DNA of 64,000 nt from ZC4RG30 sp046347045. GTDB lineage: Bacteria; Pseudomonadota; Gammaproteobacteria; Steroidobacterales; Steroidobacteraceae. This document shows, one piece after another, positions 33,949 through 44,460 of this stretch. The notes under the pieces are model-generated. The model ran no database searches, was not told the DNA's origin, and worked only from the letters and a program-made list of their open reading frames with translations. Numbering within the stretch: position 1 is the stretch's first letter; each line of letters starts with the position of its first letter. The stretch is from contig JAXMGX010000003.1 of the NCBI GenBank assembly GCA_046347045.1, forward strand, positions 320,902-384,901. Reading direction: 5' to 3'. A program made the position numbers and the translations under genes.

Positions 33949-35130
33949 TCAGGCTGCGCGGATCTTCAACGACCTGCCGGCAAGGTATCCCGATACCAGT
34001 TGCACCAGCACCACGCCAATCATCAGCAGCAATGCGGCCGTCCACTGCCGGGTGCGGTCGTGGATGTACCCGATGCAGATGGGCGTGACCGCGGCCACCA
34101 GATACCCCACGGCCTGTGCCATGCCCGACATGGCCACGCTCTGCGCCGCGGACTCCACGCGCAGGCTGAAGAGGGTGATCGACAGCACCAGCGCGCCGCC
34201 TGATCCCAGCCCCATCACGATCATCCACGGCAGTGCATGCGCGGCATCGAGATACAGCCCCACATACCCGGCGAGAATCAGGCCGCTGAGTACCACGGCG
34301 ATCATCCGCTGGTCCCGCATGCGATGGATGAACACCGGCGTGATCATCACCGAGGCCAGCACGAAGATCTGGTAGATGAACAGGATGACGCCTGACCGCG
34401 CCGCGCTGGTCCCCGCGAGGTCGCGCATCATGCTCGGGAACCAGGCGATCATCACGTAGAAGGCGGTGGCCTGGCAGGCCATGAACAGGCTCACCTGCCA
34501 GGCCAGAGGCTGGTTCCACAGCGACCCATGCTTCACGGCCTTCGCCGGAGCGCTGTGCGCGCGCAGCTGCGGCAGCCAGATGGCCAGCGCCAGCAACGCG
34601 GGGACCACCCACGACAGCAGCGAGATGCGCCAGCCCCATCGGTCCGCCAGCGGGATGGAGATGCCAGAGCCCAGACCACCGCAGATGACCATCACCATGG
34701 TGAACAGCGCCGTCGCCAGCGTGAGCTGCGCGGGAAAATCCCGCCGCAACAGTCCCGGCAGCAGCACGTTGTTGAACGCGATGCCGCAGCCGATGAACGC
34801 CGTACCGATGAACAGCCAGGTCTCGCCTTCGACGTACCGCAGGCACATGCCTGCGACCAGCAACAGCATCGACAGCAACACCGACTGCTCCATCCCCAAC
34901 CGGCGCGCCAACGGCGCGGCATAGGGCGACAGGAAGCCGAACGCGAACAGCGGCAGCGACGTCAGGAAGCCCGCCTCCGTTCCATTGAGGCCGAAATGCG
35001 CCTGGATGTCCTTCAGCAGCGGACCTACGCAGGTGATGGCGCCCCTGAGGTTCAGCGCCACCAGCAGCACGGCCAGGAGGCGTGCCAGCCCCCTGCCCCG
35101 GAAGGCATGCAATTGCGTCGTCGGGTTCAT
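33949..35130 (-). CDS. MFS transporter, CynX/NimT family
   Basis: 393 aa from ATG 35130. Twelve helices; the opening LLVALNLRGAITCVGPLLKDIQAHFGLNGTEAGFLTSLP is typical of CynX/NimT (cyanate, 2-nitroimidazole) and related carriers. FGFLSPYAAPLARRLGMEQ is the A-motif region. The substrate is not predictable. It is divergent from the TIM-barrel gene with only 40 bp between, in which TTTCCGGAAA (35149-35158) is a perfect palindrome. Confidence 0.88.
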   Translation of the reverse strand: MNPTTQLHAFRGRGLARLLAVLLVALNLRGAITCVGPLLKDIQAHFGLNGTEAGFLTSLPLFAFGFLSPYAAPLARRLGMEQSVLLSMLLLVAGMCLRYVEGETWLFIGTAFIGCGIAFNNVLLPGLLRRDFPAQLTLATALFTMVMVICGGLGSGISIPLADRWGWRISLLSWVVPALLALAIWLPQLRAHSAPAKAVKHGSLWNQPLAWQVSLFMACQATAFYVMIAWFPSMMRDLAGTSAARSGVILFIYQIFVLASVMITPVFIHRMRDQRMIAVVLSGLILAGYVGLYLDAAHALPWMIVMGLGSGGALVLSITLFSLRVESAAQSVAMSGMAQAVGYLVAAVTPICIGYIHDRTRQWTAALLLMIGVVLVQLVSGYLAGRSLKIRAA

Positions 35131-35148
35131 GGAACGGCTATTCTGACG

Positions 35149-35158
35149 TTTCCGGAAA
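35149..35158. promoter_or_regulatory. Palindrome in the MFS/TIM-barrel divergent gap
   Basis: TTTCCGGAAA, self-complementary, the only dyad in the 40-bp gap between divergent starts; a possible regulator site for both operons. Confidence 0.3.
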
Positions 35159-35170
35159 AAAGGGGTAGAC

Positions 35171-36412
35171 ATGACGGCGCGCGCGTTCGAACCCAGGCCC
35201 ATGCGACTGAGCCTGCTGACGGCTGCCCTGCAGGAACTGACGCCGCGTGATCGCCGCGACGCCGACCCCGACCTTGCCATCGTGGACTGGCTGCAGTTCG
35301 CGCGCCAACTGGACTGCCCGGCCATCCAGCTATCCGCGGCGCTGCATCCCAGCCAGGCCGATGTACCCGCCGAAGCACTGCTCGATCCGGTGGCGAACCA
35401 TCTCGACCTGCGCACGCCTTTCGATCGCACCCGCGCCGCGCGCGTGCTTGCGGCGATGCGCGCCACCGGCACGCAGCTTTCCGACATCGGCTACTTCGAC
35501 AACATGCTGGCCGCCGACCCCGCGGCGCGGCGCCGCAAGCAGGAGTTCATGCTGCGGGTGTTCGATGCCGCGGTGCTGCTGGGAGTGGATGCGGTTTGCG
35601 GCTTCGTCGGCCGCAATCCCGCACTCGAGATGGAGCAGAACCTGGCGATGTTCGAGGCAGAGTTCATTCCCCTGCTCAAGGAGGCAAAGGCGCGGGGCCT
35701 GGTGTATCGCGTGGAGCAATGCCCCATGCCGGGCTGGGTGGTGACGGACCGCTGGCACAACAACATCGCCTATGCGCCGGGCCCGTGGATCGCGCTGCAC
35801 CGGATCTGCGAGCGTCATGGCGTGGGCGAGCAGTTCCGCATCCACTACGATCCCTCGCACGCCATCCTGATGGGGCAGGATTCCCGTTCTGTGTTCCAGT
35901 ATCTGAAAGACCAGGGCTACAACTTCCTGATTACCGGCTTCCACGTGAAGGGCCAGGTGATCGATGCGCGGGGGGTGTCCGCGTGGGGTTATGGCGGACA
36001 GACCCTGCAGCGCGGCGACTGGAGAAATGGCGCACCTTCACCGCTACCCGCCGACCAGGGCAATGCGTGGAAGAAGCAGACCGTGCTCTGCGAACACGAA
36101 CTGCCCGGCACCGCGCGCCACGATCCGCTGGCCTACCTGCAGAACCGCAGCGTCGACTGGCTGGACCACCAGCTTGCCGCGCGCGAGCTGCTCGACATCG
36201 ATCCGGCGAAGACCTGGCTGGTGGTGGAACACGAGTATCCTCCCGCCCGGATACAGGATCCGGCACTGCTTGCGCCCATCCTCAAGGGATCGCTGGCGTT
36301 CACACGCGCCATCGACGAGGCGGCTGCGGCCATGTACAGCTTGCAGCACGAGGTGCTGCCCGCGCAGGGCATCGCCGTGCAGGGTCTGGGCAGGGAGGCC
36401 TTTCGTTCATGA
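35171..36412 (+). CDS. Sugar phosphate isomerase/epimerase-type TIM barrel
   Basis: 413 aa from ATG 35171 (AGGGG 6 bases upstream; ATG 35201 is an alternative). AP-endonuclease-2-like barrel: VDWLQFARQLDCPAIQLS, AVLLGVDAVCGFVG, FRIHYDPSHAILMG and LITGFHVKGQVID place acidic and His residues (E in YRVEQ, D and H in HYDPSHA, H in FHVK, E in VVEHEYPP) where the xylose-isomerase-like fold binds its metal. It is longer than the usual 280 aa. With a Gfo/Idh/MocA partner, the typical job is handling keto- or glycoside-type sugars (as in C-glycoside or inositol breakdown). Its stop overlaps the next start as ATGA. Confidence 0.85.
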   Translation: MTARAFEPRPMRLSLLTAALQELTPRDRRDADPDLAIVDWLQFARQLDCPAIQLSAALHPSQADVPAEALLDPVANHLDLRTPFDRTRAARVLAAMRATGTQLSDIGYFDNMLAADPAARRRKQEFMLRVFDAAVLLGVDAVCGFVGRNPALEMEQNLAMFEAEFIPLLKEAKARGLVYRVEQCPMPGWVVTDRWHNNIAYAPGPWIALHRICERHGVGEQFRIHYDPSHAILMGQDSRSVFQYLKDQGYNFLITGFHVKGQVIDARGVSAWGYGGQTLQRGDWRNGAPSPLPADQGNAWKKQTVLCEHELPGTARHDPLAYLQNRSVDWLDHQLAARELLDIDPAKTWLVVEHEYPPARIQDPALLAPILKGSLAFTRAIDEAAAAMYSLQHEVLPAQGIAVQGLGREAFRS

Positions 36413-37557
36413 CGCATCCCATTGACCAGCGGCGCCTGCGGGCAGGCATCGTGGGCGGTGGCCGCGGCGCCTTCATCGGCGCCGTGCACCGCATTGCCGC
36501 GCAGCTCGACAGCGAGGCGACGCTCATCGCCGGCGCGCTTTCGTCGGATCCCGCCACCGCCGCGGCCAGCGCCGCGGACTGGCGCCTGGCGCGCAGCTAC
36601 GCGTCCTACGAAGACATGGCGCGCACCGAGGCCGCCCTCGCCGATGGCATCGACTTCGTGATCATCGCCACCCCCAATCACCTGCACCTGCCGGTGGCGC
36701 GCGCCTTCCTCGAGGCCGGCATCCACGTCATGTGCGACAAGCCGCTGGCACTGTCGGAGACCGAGGGCCGGGAATTCGCGAGGCTGGTGCAGAAGAGCAA
36801 CCGTTTGCTCGGGCTCACGCACACCTACTCGGGATACCCCGCGGTGCTGGAGGCCCGGGCGCTGGTGGCCGATGGCCAGCTGGGAACGCTGCGCAAAGTC
36901 CATGTGCAGTACCTGCAGGACTGGCTGATGCAGCCGCTGGAACAATCCGGGCAGAAGCAGTCGGCATGGCGCACGGACCCGGCGCGGGCCGGTGCCGGTG
37001 GTGCACTGGGCGACATCGGCACGCATGCACATCATCTCGCCGAGTTCGTCACGGGCCAGACGGTGACGGCGGTGAGCGCCGACGTCACGCATTTCGTGGC
37101 GGGCCGTCGACTCGACGATGACGCAAACCTGCTGCTGAGGTTTTCGGGAGGTGCGAAAGGCACGCTGGTCTGCTCGCAGGTGTGCTGCGGCGAAGAGAAC
37201 GACCTGTCGATCCGCTTGTACGGCACGCTTGCGGCGCTGGAATGGCGCCAGCTCGAACCCGACACACTGCTGTTCAAGCCTGCCACCGGAGCGGTGCAGA
37301 TGCGTCGCGCGGGGAAGGACTTCACCTCGGCCGATGCGCGCAACGCAGTGCGCCTTCCCGCGGGTCATCCCGAAGGGTACCTGGAGGCTTTCGCCACGCT
37401 GTACCGGCGCTTCGCCGCCGATGTGCGCCGCATCGCGCGCGGCGAGGCCCCGGCAAGAAACTACCCCGGCATGGATGAGGGGCTGCGCGGTCTGGCCTTT
37501 GTCACCGCAGCACTGAGAAGCGCCCGCGAGGCTTCGCGCTGGACTGAAATTACGTGA
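36409..37557 (+). CDS. Gfo/Idh/MocA-family oxidoreductase
   Basis: 382 aa, ATG 36409 inside the stop of the barrel gene. N-terminal Rossmann GIVGGGRGAFIGAVHRIA, FVIIATPNHLHLPVARAFLEAGIHVMCDKPLAL (the CDKP here replaces the CEKP with the catalytic Lys), and C-terminal GALGDIGTHAHHLAEFVTG with the active-site Asp/His. It oxidises or reduces a hydroxyl of a sugar or polyol with NAD(P). Forms a functional pair with the barrel protein. Confidence 0.92.
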   Translation: MTHPIDQRRLRAGIVGGGRGAFIGAVHRIAAQLDSEATLIAGALSSDPATAAASAADWRLARSYASYEDMARTEAALADGIDFVIIATPNHLHLPVARAFLEAGIHVMCDKPLALSETEGREFARLVQKSNRLLGLTHTYSGYPAVLEARALVADGQLGTLRKVHVQYLQDWLMQPLEQSGQKQSAWRTDPARAGAGGALGDIGTHAHHLAEFVTGQTVTAVSADVTHFVAGRRLDDDANLLLRFSGGAKGTLVCSQVCCGEENDLSIRLYGTLAALEWRQLEPDTLLFKPATGAVQMRRAGKDFTSADARNAVRLPAGHPEGYLEAFATLYRRFAADVRRIARGEAPARNYPGMDEGLRGLAFVTAALRSAREASRWTEIT

Positions 37558-37756
37558 CCGCAGACGCGATGACTGCCCCGCTGCATTAGACAGAATCCGG
37601 CCCGCGGCCACGCCACCGGCAAACGGGTTTACGGCCGATCTCCGCCAATCTGCAGCGTTTCACGCATCCGCCGGGGCCTGCATCACGGCGCCCTCCGGCC
37701 GGCTCTTGTAAAAGACATCCAGCTGTTTCCCGATGGTCGGGAGACGACAGGATTCC

Positions 37757-39154
37757 ATGGCAAAAGCGCTTCACAAGATCGACCCGCGGCACCTGCAGCC
37801 CGGCATGTTCATCGAGGAACTCGACCGGCCGTGGCTCGAGACGCCGCTGAAGTTCCAGAGCTTCTGCGTGCGCAGCCTGCGCGAGGTGAAGTGGATCAAG
37901 GAGAACTGCGAATTCGTGCTGGTGGACCCCGGCAAGAGCGATGCATCGCTGGTCTTCAATTTCCCCGAATACGGCAGCAAGCGCATGGAGGACGACAGCG
38001 CGCTGCTGCGCGAGTGCCTGGAGCAGATGATGCTGCCGGGCCAGGCGCAATCGCCGCCGGTGATCTTCGCCCGGCAGAGCGTCGCGCCGCCCCCCGAGAA
38101 GCCCAAACCACCGTTGAACGCCCCCCGCAGATCGTGGCTCCCCTGGCGCCGCGCGGTCCGCGAAGTCTCGACACTGCAGGTCCTCGAGACCCCCGACGAG
38201 CGCGCGCAGTTGCAACTGCAGATCGGCCGCGCCAAGTACACCTGGCAGGAAGCCCACAAGGTGATGTCGGGCGTGATGACCGAGCTGCGCGCCGGCGGCG
38301 AGCTGGACGTTTCCGCGGTGGAGCGCGTGGTCCTGCCGATCATCGACTGCGTGCTGCAGAGCACGGACGCGATGGCTTTCGTGCTGCGCATGAAGGAGAC
38401 CGACGACTATCTGTACAACCATGCCCTCGCTGCCTCCATCTGGGCGGTGGTGTTCGGCAAGTCGCTGGGATTCGACCGGCGGAATCTGGAGATCCTGGGC
38501 ATGGGCGGCCTGTTGATCGACATCGGCAAGACACGCGTGCCGCGCGAACTGCTCACCCGCAGCGCGCCGCTGAACGAAGCGGAGACCGCCCAGGTACGCA
38601 GCCATGTCGAACACAGCCTCGCAATCCTCGACGAGACGGGCAACATCAATCCGAAGGTCTACGAGATGGTGCGCACGCACCACGAACGGCATGACGGCAG
38701 CGGCTATCCCGACAGGCTGCAGGGCAATGCCATCCCGCTGTTCGGGCGCATCGCCGGCCTGGTCGACACTTACGATGCGATGACCTCGCAACGGCCCAAT
38801 GGCCAGGCGCTGTCCACCTATGCGGTGATGCAGTCGCTGATCGACTCGTCCGGCAAGCTGTTCCAGGACGAACTGATCGAACGCTTCATCCGCGTGGTCG
38901 GCATCTTTCCCACCGCCAGCCTGGTGGAACTGAACACCGGGGAGGTGGGCATCGTCGTGGAGCAGAACGCGTTGCGCAGACTGCGCCCGAAGGTGATGCT
39001 GATCCTCGACAAGAGCAAGCAGATGCGCAGCGAGTTCCCCGTCATCGATCTCGCCGAGGCGTCCAGCAACGCCGACGAACCCGGCGCACTGTGGATCGTG
39101 CAGGGCCTGCAACCCGGTGCCTGGGGCATCGATCCCCGCGAGTACTATCTCTAG
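37757..39154 (+). CDS. HD-GYP protein (DUF3391 N-domain) lacking the HD histidine
   Basis: 465 aa from ATG 37757; 37733 also opens the frame. N-terminal DUF3391-like region (residues ~5-65), Pro-rich linker (100-125), then HD-GYP: H222, GLLIDIGK at 252-258 where the family has LLHDIGK, HHERHDGSGYP at 308-318, and VDTYDAM at 336-342. The first metal His of the HD pair is Ile254, so c-di-GMP hydrolysis is doubtful, yet GYP is intact. It may bind rather than cleave. The EAL gene follows 10 bp later, so both are co-transcribed. The 199-bp gap before it shows no gene. Confidence 0.9.
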   Translation: MAKALHKIDPRHLQPGMFIEELDRPWLETPLKFQSFCVRSLREVKWIKENCEFVLVDPGKSDASLVFNFPEYGSKRMEDDSALLRECLEQMMLPGQAQSPPVIFARQSVAPPPEKPKPPLNAPRRSWLPWRRAVREVSTLQVLETPDERAQLQLQIGRAKYTWQEAHKVMSGVMTELRAGGELDVSAVERVVLPIIDCVLQSTDAMAFVLRMKETDDYLYNHALAASIWAVVFGKSLGFDRRNLEILGMGGLLIDIGKTRVPRELLTRSAPLNEAETAQVRSHVEHSLAILDETGNINPKVYEMVRTHHERHDGSGYPDRLQGNAIPLFGRIAGLVDTYDAMTSQRPNGQALSTYAVMQSLIDSSGKLFQDELIERFIRVVGIFPTASLVELNTGEVGIVVEQNALRRLRPKVMLILDKSKQMRSEFPVIDLAEASSNADEPGALWIVQGLQPGAWGIDPREYYL

Positions 39155-39164
39155 GCTGCGGCGC

Positions 39165-40451
39165 ATGGAAGCGATCCGTACTCCAGGCGGTGGCGAAGCC
39201 CAGGCACTACGCGTGCTCGAGGACGCCATGGCGCACTGCGCAGCCAGCGGTGAGCGGATGGCGCTGCTCGCGGTGCATGTGGACCAGCTTGAGCGCGTGG
39301 GAACGGCACTGGGCCCCTCGGCGGCGGCACGGCTGTCGGGCCTGCTGCGCGCCAAACTGCAGAACGCACTGCGCGATGGGGACAGGATCGTCCCCATTCA
39401 GCACAAGAAGTTCTGGATCCTGCTGCAGAATCTGCGCAACCAGGGACATGCGGAGCTGGCCGCCGGCAAGTTCGGCCGCCTCGGCGGTGGTTCATTCCCC
39501 GTCGACGACTATGAAGTGAAACTCGAGCCGGTGATTGGCCTTGCGCTGTATCCGGAGCATGGCACGGACGCCGGCACGCTGGCCCGCAGCGCGGAACTGG
39601 CGTTGTCGGCTGCGCGTGATGGCGGCATGCCCTTCCGCACCTTCCGCGAAGCCGACGCCGGCGAGGTGGTGGATTCCTGGGCGGTGGAGCATGAATTCGA
39701 CCGCGCGCTGGATCGCTCGGAATTCGAGCTGTACTTCCAGCCGAAGGTCGACCTGAAGACGCGCGCGCCCTGCGGCGCCGAAGCACTGCTGCGCTGGAAC
39801 AATCCCTCCCGCGGTCTGCTGGCGCCGGGCAGCTTCCTGCCGATTGCCGAGAAGACCACGCGTATCGAAGCCATTACCTGGTTCGCCATCGACGCCGCGC
39901 AACGCCAGCGCGCCGAGTGGCCCGAACGCTGGGGACGCCTGCCGGTCTCCATCAACATCCCGCCCAGCGTGCTCGACTCGGGTCACCTGATGCCGCACCT
40001 GCTGGCGTCGATGCCGATCTGGGGATCGGAACCCGGGGATCTGGTGCTCGAGATCACCGAGGATTCGGTGGTGCGCAATCCCGAGCGCAGCTTCGCCGCG
40101 CTCTCGCAGCTTCGCGGCCGCGGTGTGCGTGTATCCATCGACGACTTCGGCTCCGGCTATTCCTCGCTGGTGAGCTTCAAGGACATGCCGGCCGATGAAC
40201 TGAAGATCGATCGCACGCTGATCGAAGGACTGGACGGCAACGAGGGCAACCGCCATATCGTGCGTGCCGTGATCGAGCTGGCGCATCGCTTCGGTTACCG
40301 CGTGGTGGCCGAGGGCGTCGAAACCGAAGCGGTTGCGCGGGTACTCGCCGGCATGGACTGCGACGTGGCGCAGGGTTACCTTTTTGGCAAGCCCCTGCCG
40401 CAGGATGCATTCGTGGCCTGGCTGCGCTCGTTCGACACGCAGGCAGGCTGA
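39165..40451 (+). CDS. GGDEF-EAL protein, degenerate GGDEF, intact EAL
   Basis: 428 aa from ATG 39165; the earlier in-frame start at 39117 lies in the HD-GYP gene. GGDEF domain residues 1-165 has no GGDEF signature (HKKFW at its place, residues 80-84). EAL domain 175-425: EAL at 206-208 (GAEALLRW), NIPPSVL, ITEDSV, VSIDDFGSGYSSL, ELKIDRTL, VAEGVET and AQGYLFGKPLP are all canonical. It should hydrolyse c-di-GMP to pGpG. No membrane or sensor segment. Partner of the HD-GYP gene. Confidence 0.92.
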   Translation: MEAIRTPGGGEAQALRVLEDAMAHCAASGERMALLAVHVDQLERVGTALGPSAAARLSGLLRAKLQNALRDGDRIVPIQHKKFWILLQNLRNQGHAELAAGKFGRLGGGSFPVDDYEVKLEPVIGLALYPEHGTDAGTLARSAELALSAARDGGMPFRTFREADAGEVVDSWAVEHEFDRALDRSEFELYFQPKVDLKTRAPCGAEALLRWNNPSRGLLAPGSFLPIAEKTTRIEAITWFAIDAAQRQRAEWPERWGRLPVSINIPPSVLDSGHLMPHLLASMPIWGSEPGDLVLEITEDSVVRNPERSFAALSQLRGRGVRVSIDDFGSGYSSLVSFKDMPADELKIDRTLIEGLDGNEGNRHIVRAVIELAHRFGYRVVAEGVETEAVARVLAGMDCDVAQGYLFGKPLPQDAFVAWLRSFDTQAG

Positions 40452-40476
40452 TGCTTCCCTGCGCCGGGTTCAGTGA

Positions 40477-40492
40477 CGAAGGCCCACCTTCG
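40477..40492. terminator. Small hairpin between convergent genes
   Basis: CGAAGG-CCCA-CCTTCG, 6-bp perfect stem 26 bp after the EAL stop, in the 88-bp gap to ybiT. No T-tract. Confidence 0.3.
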
Positions 40493-40539
40493 CAACATGG
40501 TCCCGGTAGTCGCGCTTCGGATCGGCCCCCAACCGCCGG

Positions 40540-42144
<1,605 letters not shown>

Positions 42145-42211
42145 GGGAACAGGCCGAAAAACGGCCGCGCAGTCTATTACACTCTCGACCCCGCCGCCGC
42201 CCGAGTTTTCC

Positions 42212-43957
42212 ATGCCTGACACCGCTGCCGTCCCCTTCTCCGAACTGGGCCTGTCGGAAGCCGTTGTCCGGGCGGTCAAAGGCGTGGGCTACGAATCCGC
42301 CTCCCCCATCCAGGCTGCCACCATTCCCGCGATGCTCGAAGGGGCGGACATCCTCGGCCAGGCGCAGACGGGCACCGGCAAGACCGCGGCCTTCGCGCTG
42401 CCCATCCTGTCGCGGCTCAACATGAAGGATCGCGTGCCGCAGGCGCTGGTGCTGGTGCCCACGCGGGAACTGGCCATCCAGGTGGCCGAGGCCTTCCAGA
42501 AATATGCGGCAGGCCAGCATGCCTTCCACGTGCTGCCGATCTATGGTGGCCAGAGCTATGTGCCGCAGTTCAGCGCGCTGAAGCGCGGTCCGCAGGTGAT
42601 CGTGGGCACGCCAGGTCGGGTGATGGATCACCTGGAGCGGGGCACGCTGCAGCTCGATGGCATCCGCACGGTGGTGCTGGACGAAGCCGATGAGATGCTG
42701 GCCATGGGCTTTGCAGACGCGATGGAAGCCATCCTTTCGCAGACGCCGCGGGAAAAACAGGTGGCGCTGTTCTCCGCGACCATGGCGCCGAACATCCGCC
42801 GCATCGCGCAGACGCACCTGCGCAATCCGCGCGAAGTGGTGATCAAGGGCAAGTCCGGCACCGCCGCGAACATCCGGCAGTCGTACTGGATGGTCAGCGG
42901 CCTGCACAAGCTGGACGCGCTGACGCGCATCGTCGAGGCGGCGGAGTTCGATGCCATGCTGGTGTTCGTGCGCACCAAGCAGTCGACCACCGACCTTGCC
43001 GAGCGGCTGCAGGCGCGCGGCTTTGCAGCAGTCGCGCTGAATGGCGATATTCCCCAGGCGATGCGCGAAAAGACCGTGGCGCAACTGAAGTCCGGCAAGA
43101 TCGACATCCTCGTCGCCACCGACGTGGCGGCGCGCGGGCTCGACGTCGAGCGCATCACGCATGTGGTGAACTACGACGTTCCGTACGACACCGAATCCTA
43201 CGTGCACCGCATCGGCCGCACCGGCCGCGCCGGCCGCAGCGGCGAAGCCATCCTGTTCATCGCGCCGCGCGAGCGCAACCTGCTGCGCCTGATCGAGCGC
43301 GCGACGAAGCAGACCATCGAGCCCCTGAGCCTGCCCACGGCCGAAGACGTGAACACCAGGCGGCTGGCAAAGTTCAAGGCGCGCATTGGCGAAGCGCTGG
43401 TGCAGGGCACGGCGGACTTCCATCGCAAGGCCGTGCAGGAAGTGGCGCTGGAGACCGGCGCGGATCTGCTCAGCATCGCAGCCGCCATCGCATCGCTGGT
43501 GGAAGGCGGAGCGCCCGTGCAATCCGCCGCGCCCGCGCACAGCTACGCGCCGCCTGCCCGCGATCATTCGCGGGACGCTGACGACGAGAAACGCAAGCCG
43601 CGGCGCGACAAGGATCCGGCCCCTGACCTGCCCGCCGTACCCGACGGCGGCTACGCCTTCGAAGATGACGGCAAGCAGATCACCTGGCGTCTGGAAGTGG
43701 GCCACCGCCATGGCGCGACGCCGGGCAACATCGTGGGCGCGATCGCCAATGAAGCGCGGCTGACCGGCCAGCAGATCAATGGCGTGGACGTGCGCGCCAC
43801 GTACACGCTGGTGCGGCTGCCGGCGATGCTGCCCAAGGCGGTGCTGGAGCGGTTGGCCAAGGTCCGCATCCGCGGCCAGGCCTTTGCGCTCGACGTCGAC
43901 AACGCGCCGTCGGCCAGCCGGCCGAAGCCGCATCGCAAAGGTGCCAAGCGCCGGTAA
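42212..43957 (+). CDS. deaD: DEAD-box RNA helicase with DbpA-like C-terminal RNA-binding domain
   Basis: 581 aa from ATG 42212. Helicase core with Q-motif (FSELGLSEAVVRAVKGVGYESASPIQ), AQTGTGKT, PTRELAIQ, GTPGRVMDHL, DEAD, SAT, ARGLDVERITHV and HRIGRTGRAGR. A charged linker around residues 445-475 (DHSRDADDEKRKPRRDKD) leads to a C-terminal ferredoxin-like DbpA RNA-binding domain and a basic tail. DeaD/CsdA unwinds structured mRNA and aids ribosome assembly in the cold. Slightly shorter than E. coli DeaD (629 aa). Confidence 0.92.
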   Translation: MPDTAAVPFSELGLSEAVVRAVKGVGYESASPIQAATIPAMLEGADILGQAQTGTGKTAAFALPILSRLNMKDRVPQALVLVPTRELAIQVAEAFQKYAAGQHAFHVLPIYGGQSYVPQFSALKRGPQVIVGTPGRVMDHLERGTLQLDGIRTVVLDEADEMLAMGFADAMEAILSQTPREKQVALFSATMAPNIRRIAQTHLRNPREVVIKGKSGTAANIRQSYWMVSGLHKLDALTRIVEAAEFDAMLVFVRTKQSTTDLAERLQARGFAAVALNGDIPQAMREKTVAQLKSGKIDILVATDVAARGLDVERITHVVNYDVPYDTESYVHRIGRTGRAGRSGEAILFIAPRERNLLRLIERATKQTIEPLSLPTAEDVNTRRLAKFKARIGEALVQGTADFHRKAVQEVALETGADLLSIAAAIASLVEGGAPVQSAAPAHSYAPPARDHSRDADDEKRKPRRDKDPAPDLPAVPDGGYAFEDDGKQITWRLEVGHRHGATPGNIVGAIANEARLTGQQINGVDVRATYTLVRLPAMLPKAVLERLAKVRIRGQAFALDVDNAPSASRPKPHRKGAKRR

Positions 43958-43994
43958 TTGAGGCATCCTGAGCGCTGACAGGGGAGTCGCGCAC

Positions 43995-44057
43995 ATGAAG
44001 CAATCGCCGAATTGCCGCCCGGAGGTCTGCTCAATGCGTACGGGTTCGCCGCGATGA
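43995..44057 (+). CDS. Possible 20-codon upstream ORF coupled to the 44054 gene
   Basis: ATG 43995 with AGGGGAG 9 bases upstream opens a 20-codon frame that ends in TGA (44055-44057) overlapping the ATG of the next gene (44054) as ATGA. A second in-frame ATG at 44034 has GGAGG at 44021. The peptide (Cys-containing, basic) shows no family. It may only serve to bring ribosomes to the downstream start, which has no Shine-Dalgarno of its own except through this ORF. Confidence 0.35.
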   Translation: MKQSPNCRPEVCSMRTGSPR

Positions 44058-44416
44058 GGCGCATGCTGCTTCTCGGCGCGGCGGTGCTCCTGCCCATGCT
44101 CGCTGCGGCGGCGGACTTCTCGGGCACCTGGAAGATCGACAACACCTTCAACGGCAAGGTGTCGTCCATCCACTGCACCATCGTGCAGAAGGGCGACATG
44201 CTGACCGGAAGCTGCAGACCCGACCTGCCTGGCATGGCGGCTTCGACGCTCACCGGCGCGGTCAAGGACTCCACCGCCCGCTGGGGCTACGATCTCACGT
44301 TCAATGGCAAGGCCGCGCGGGTCGATTACGACGTAACGCTATCGAAGGACGGTTCACTGGCAGGCAGCCTGCTGCGCAACGGCAGCGCCTCGCCGATCAC
44401 CGGCGCGCGGCAGTAG
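44054..44416 (+). CDS. Small exported protein, lipocalin-like barrel
   Basis: 120 aa from ATG 44054 (or 44063). Signal peptide MRRMLLLGAAVLLPMLAAAA, then FSGTWKIDNTFNGKVSSIHCTIVQKGDMLTGSC and a strand pattern (WGYDLTFNGKAARVDYDVTLSKDGSLAGS). This is the small antiparallel barrel common in exported proteins that bind or shield small molecules. Two Cys could bridge. Function unknown. Convergent with the esterase gene (44 bp). Confidence 0.72.
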   Translation: MRRMLLLGAAVLLPMLAAAADFSGTWKIDNTFNGKVSSIHCTIVQKGDMLTGSCRPDLPGMAASTLTGAVKDSTARWGYDLTFNGKAARVDYDVTLSKDGSLAGSLLRNGSASPITGARQ

Positions 44417-44460
44417 CCGCCGCACGAGCCGCGGCGCCGTCGACATCGAGCGAGGATCAT

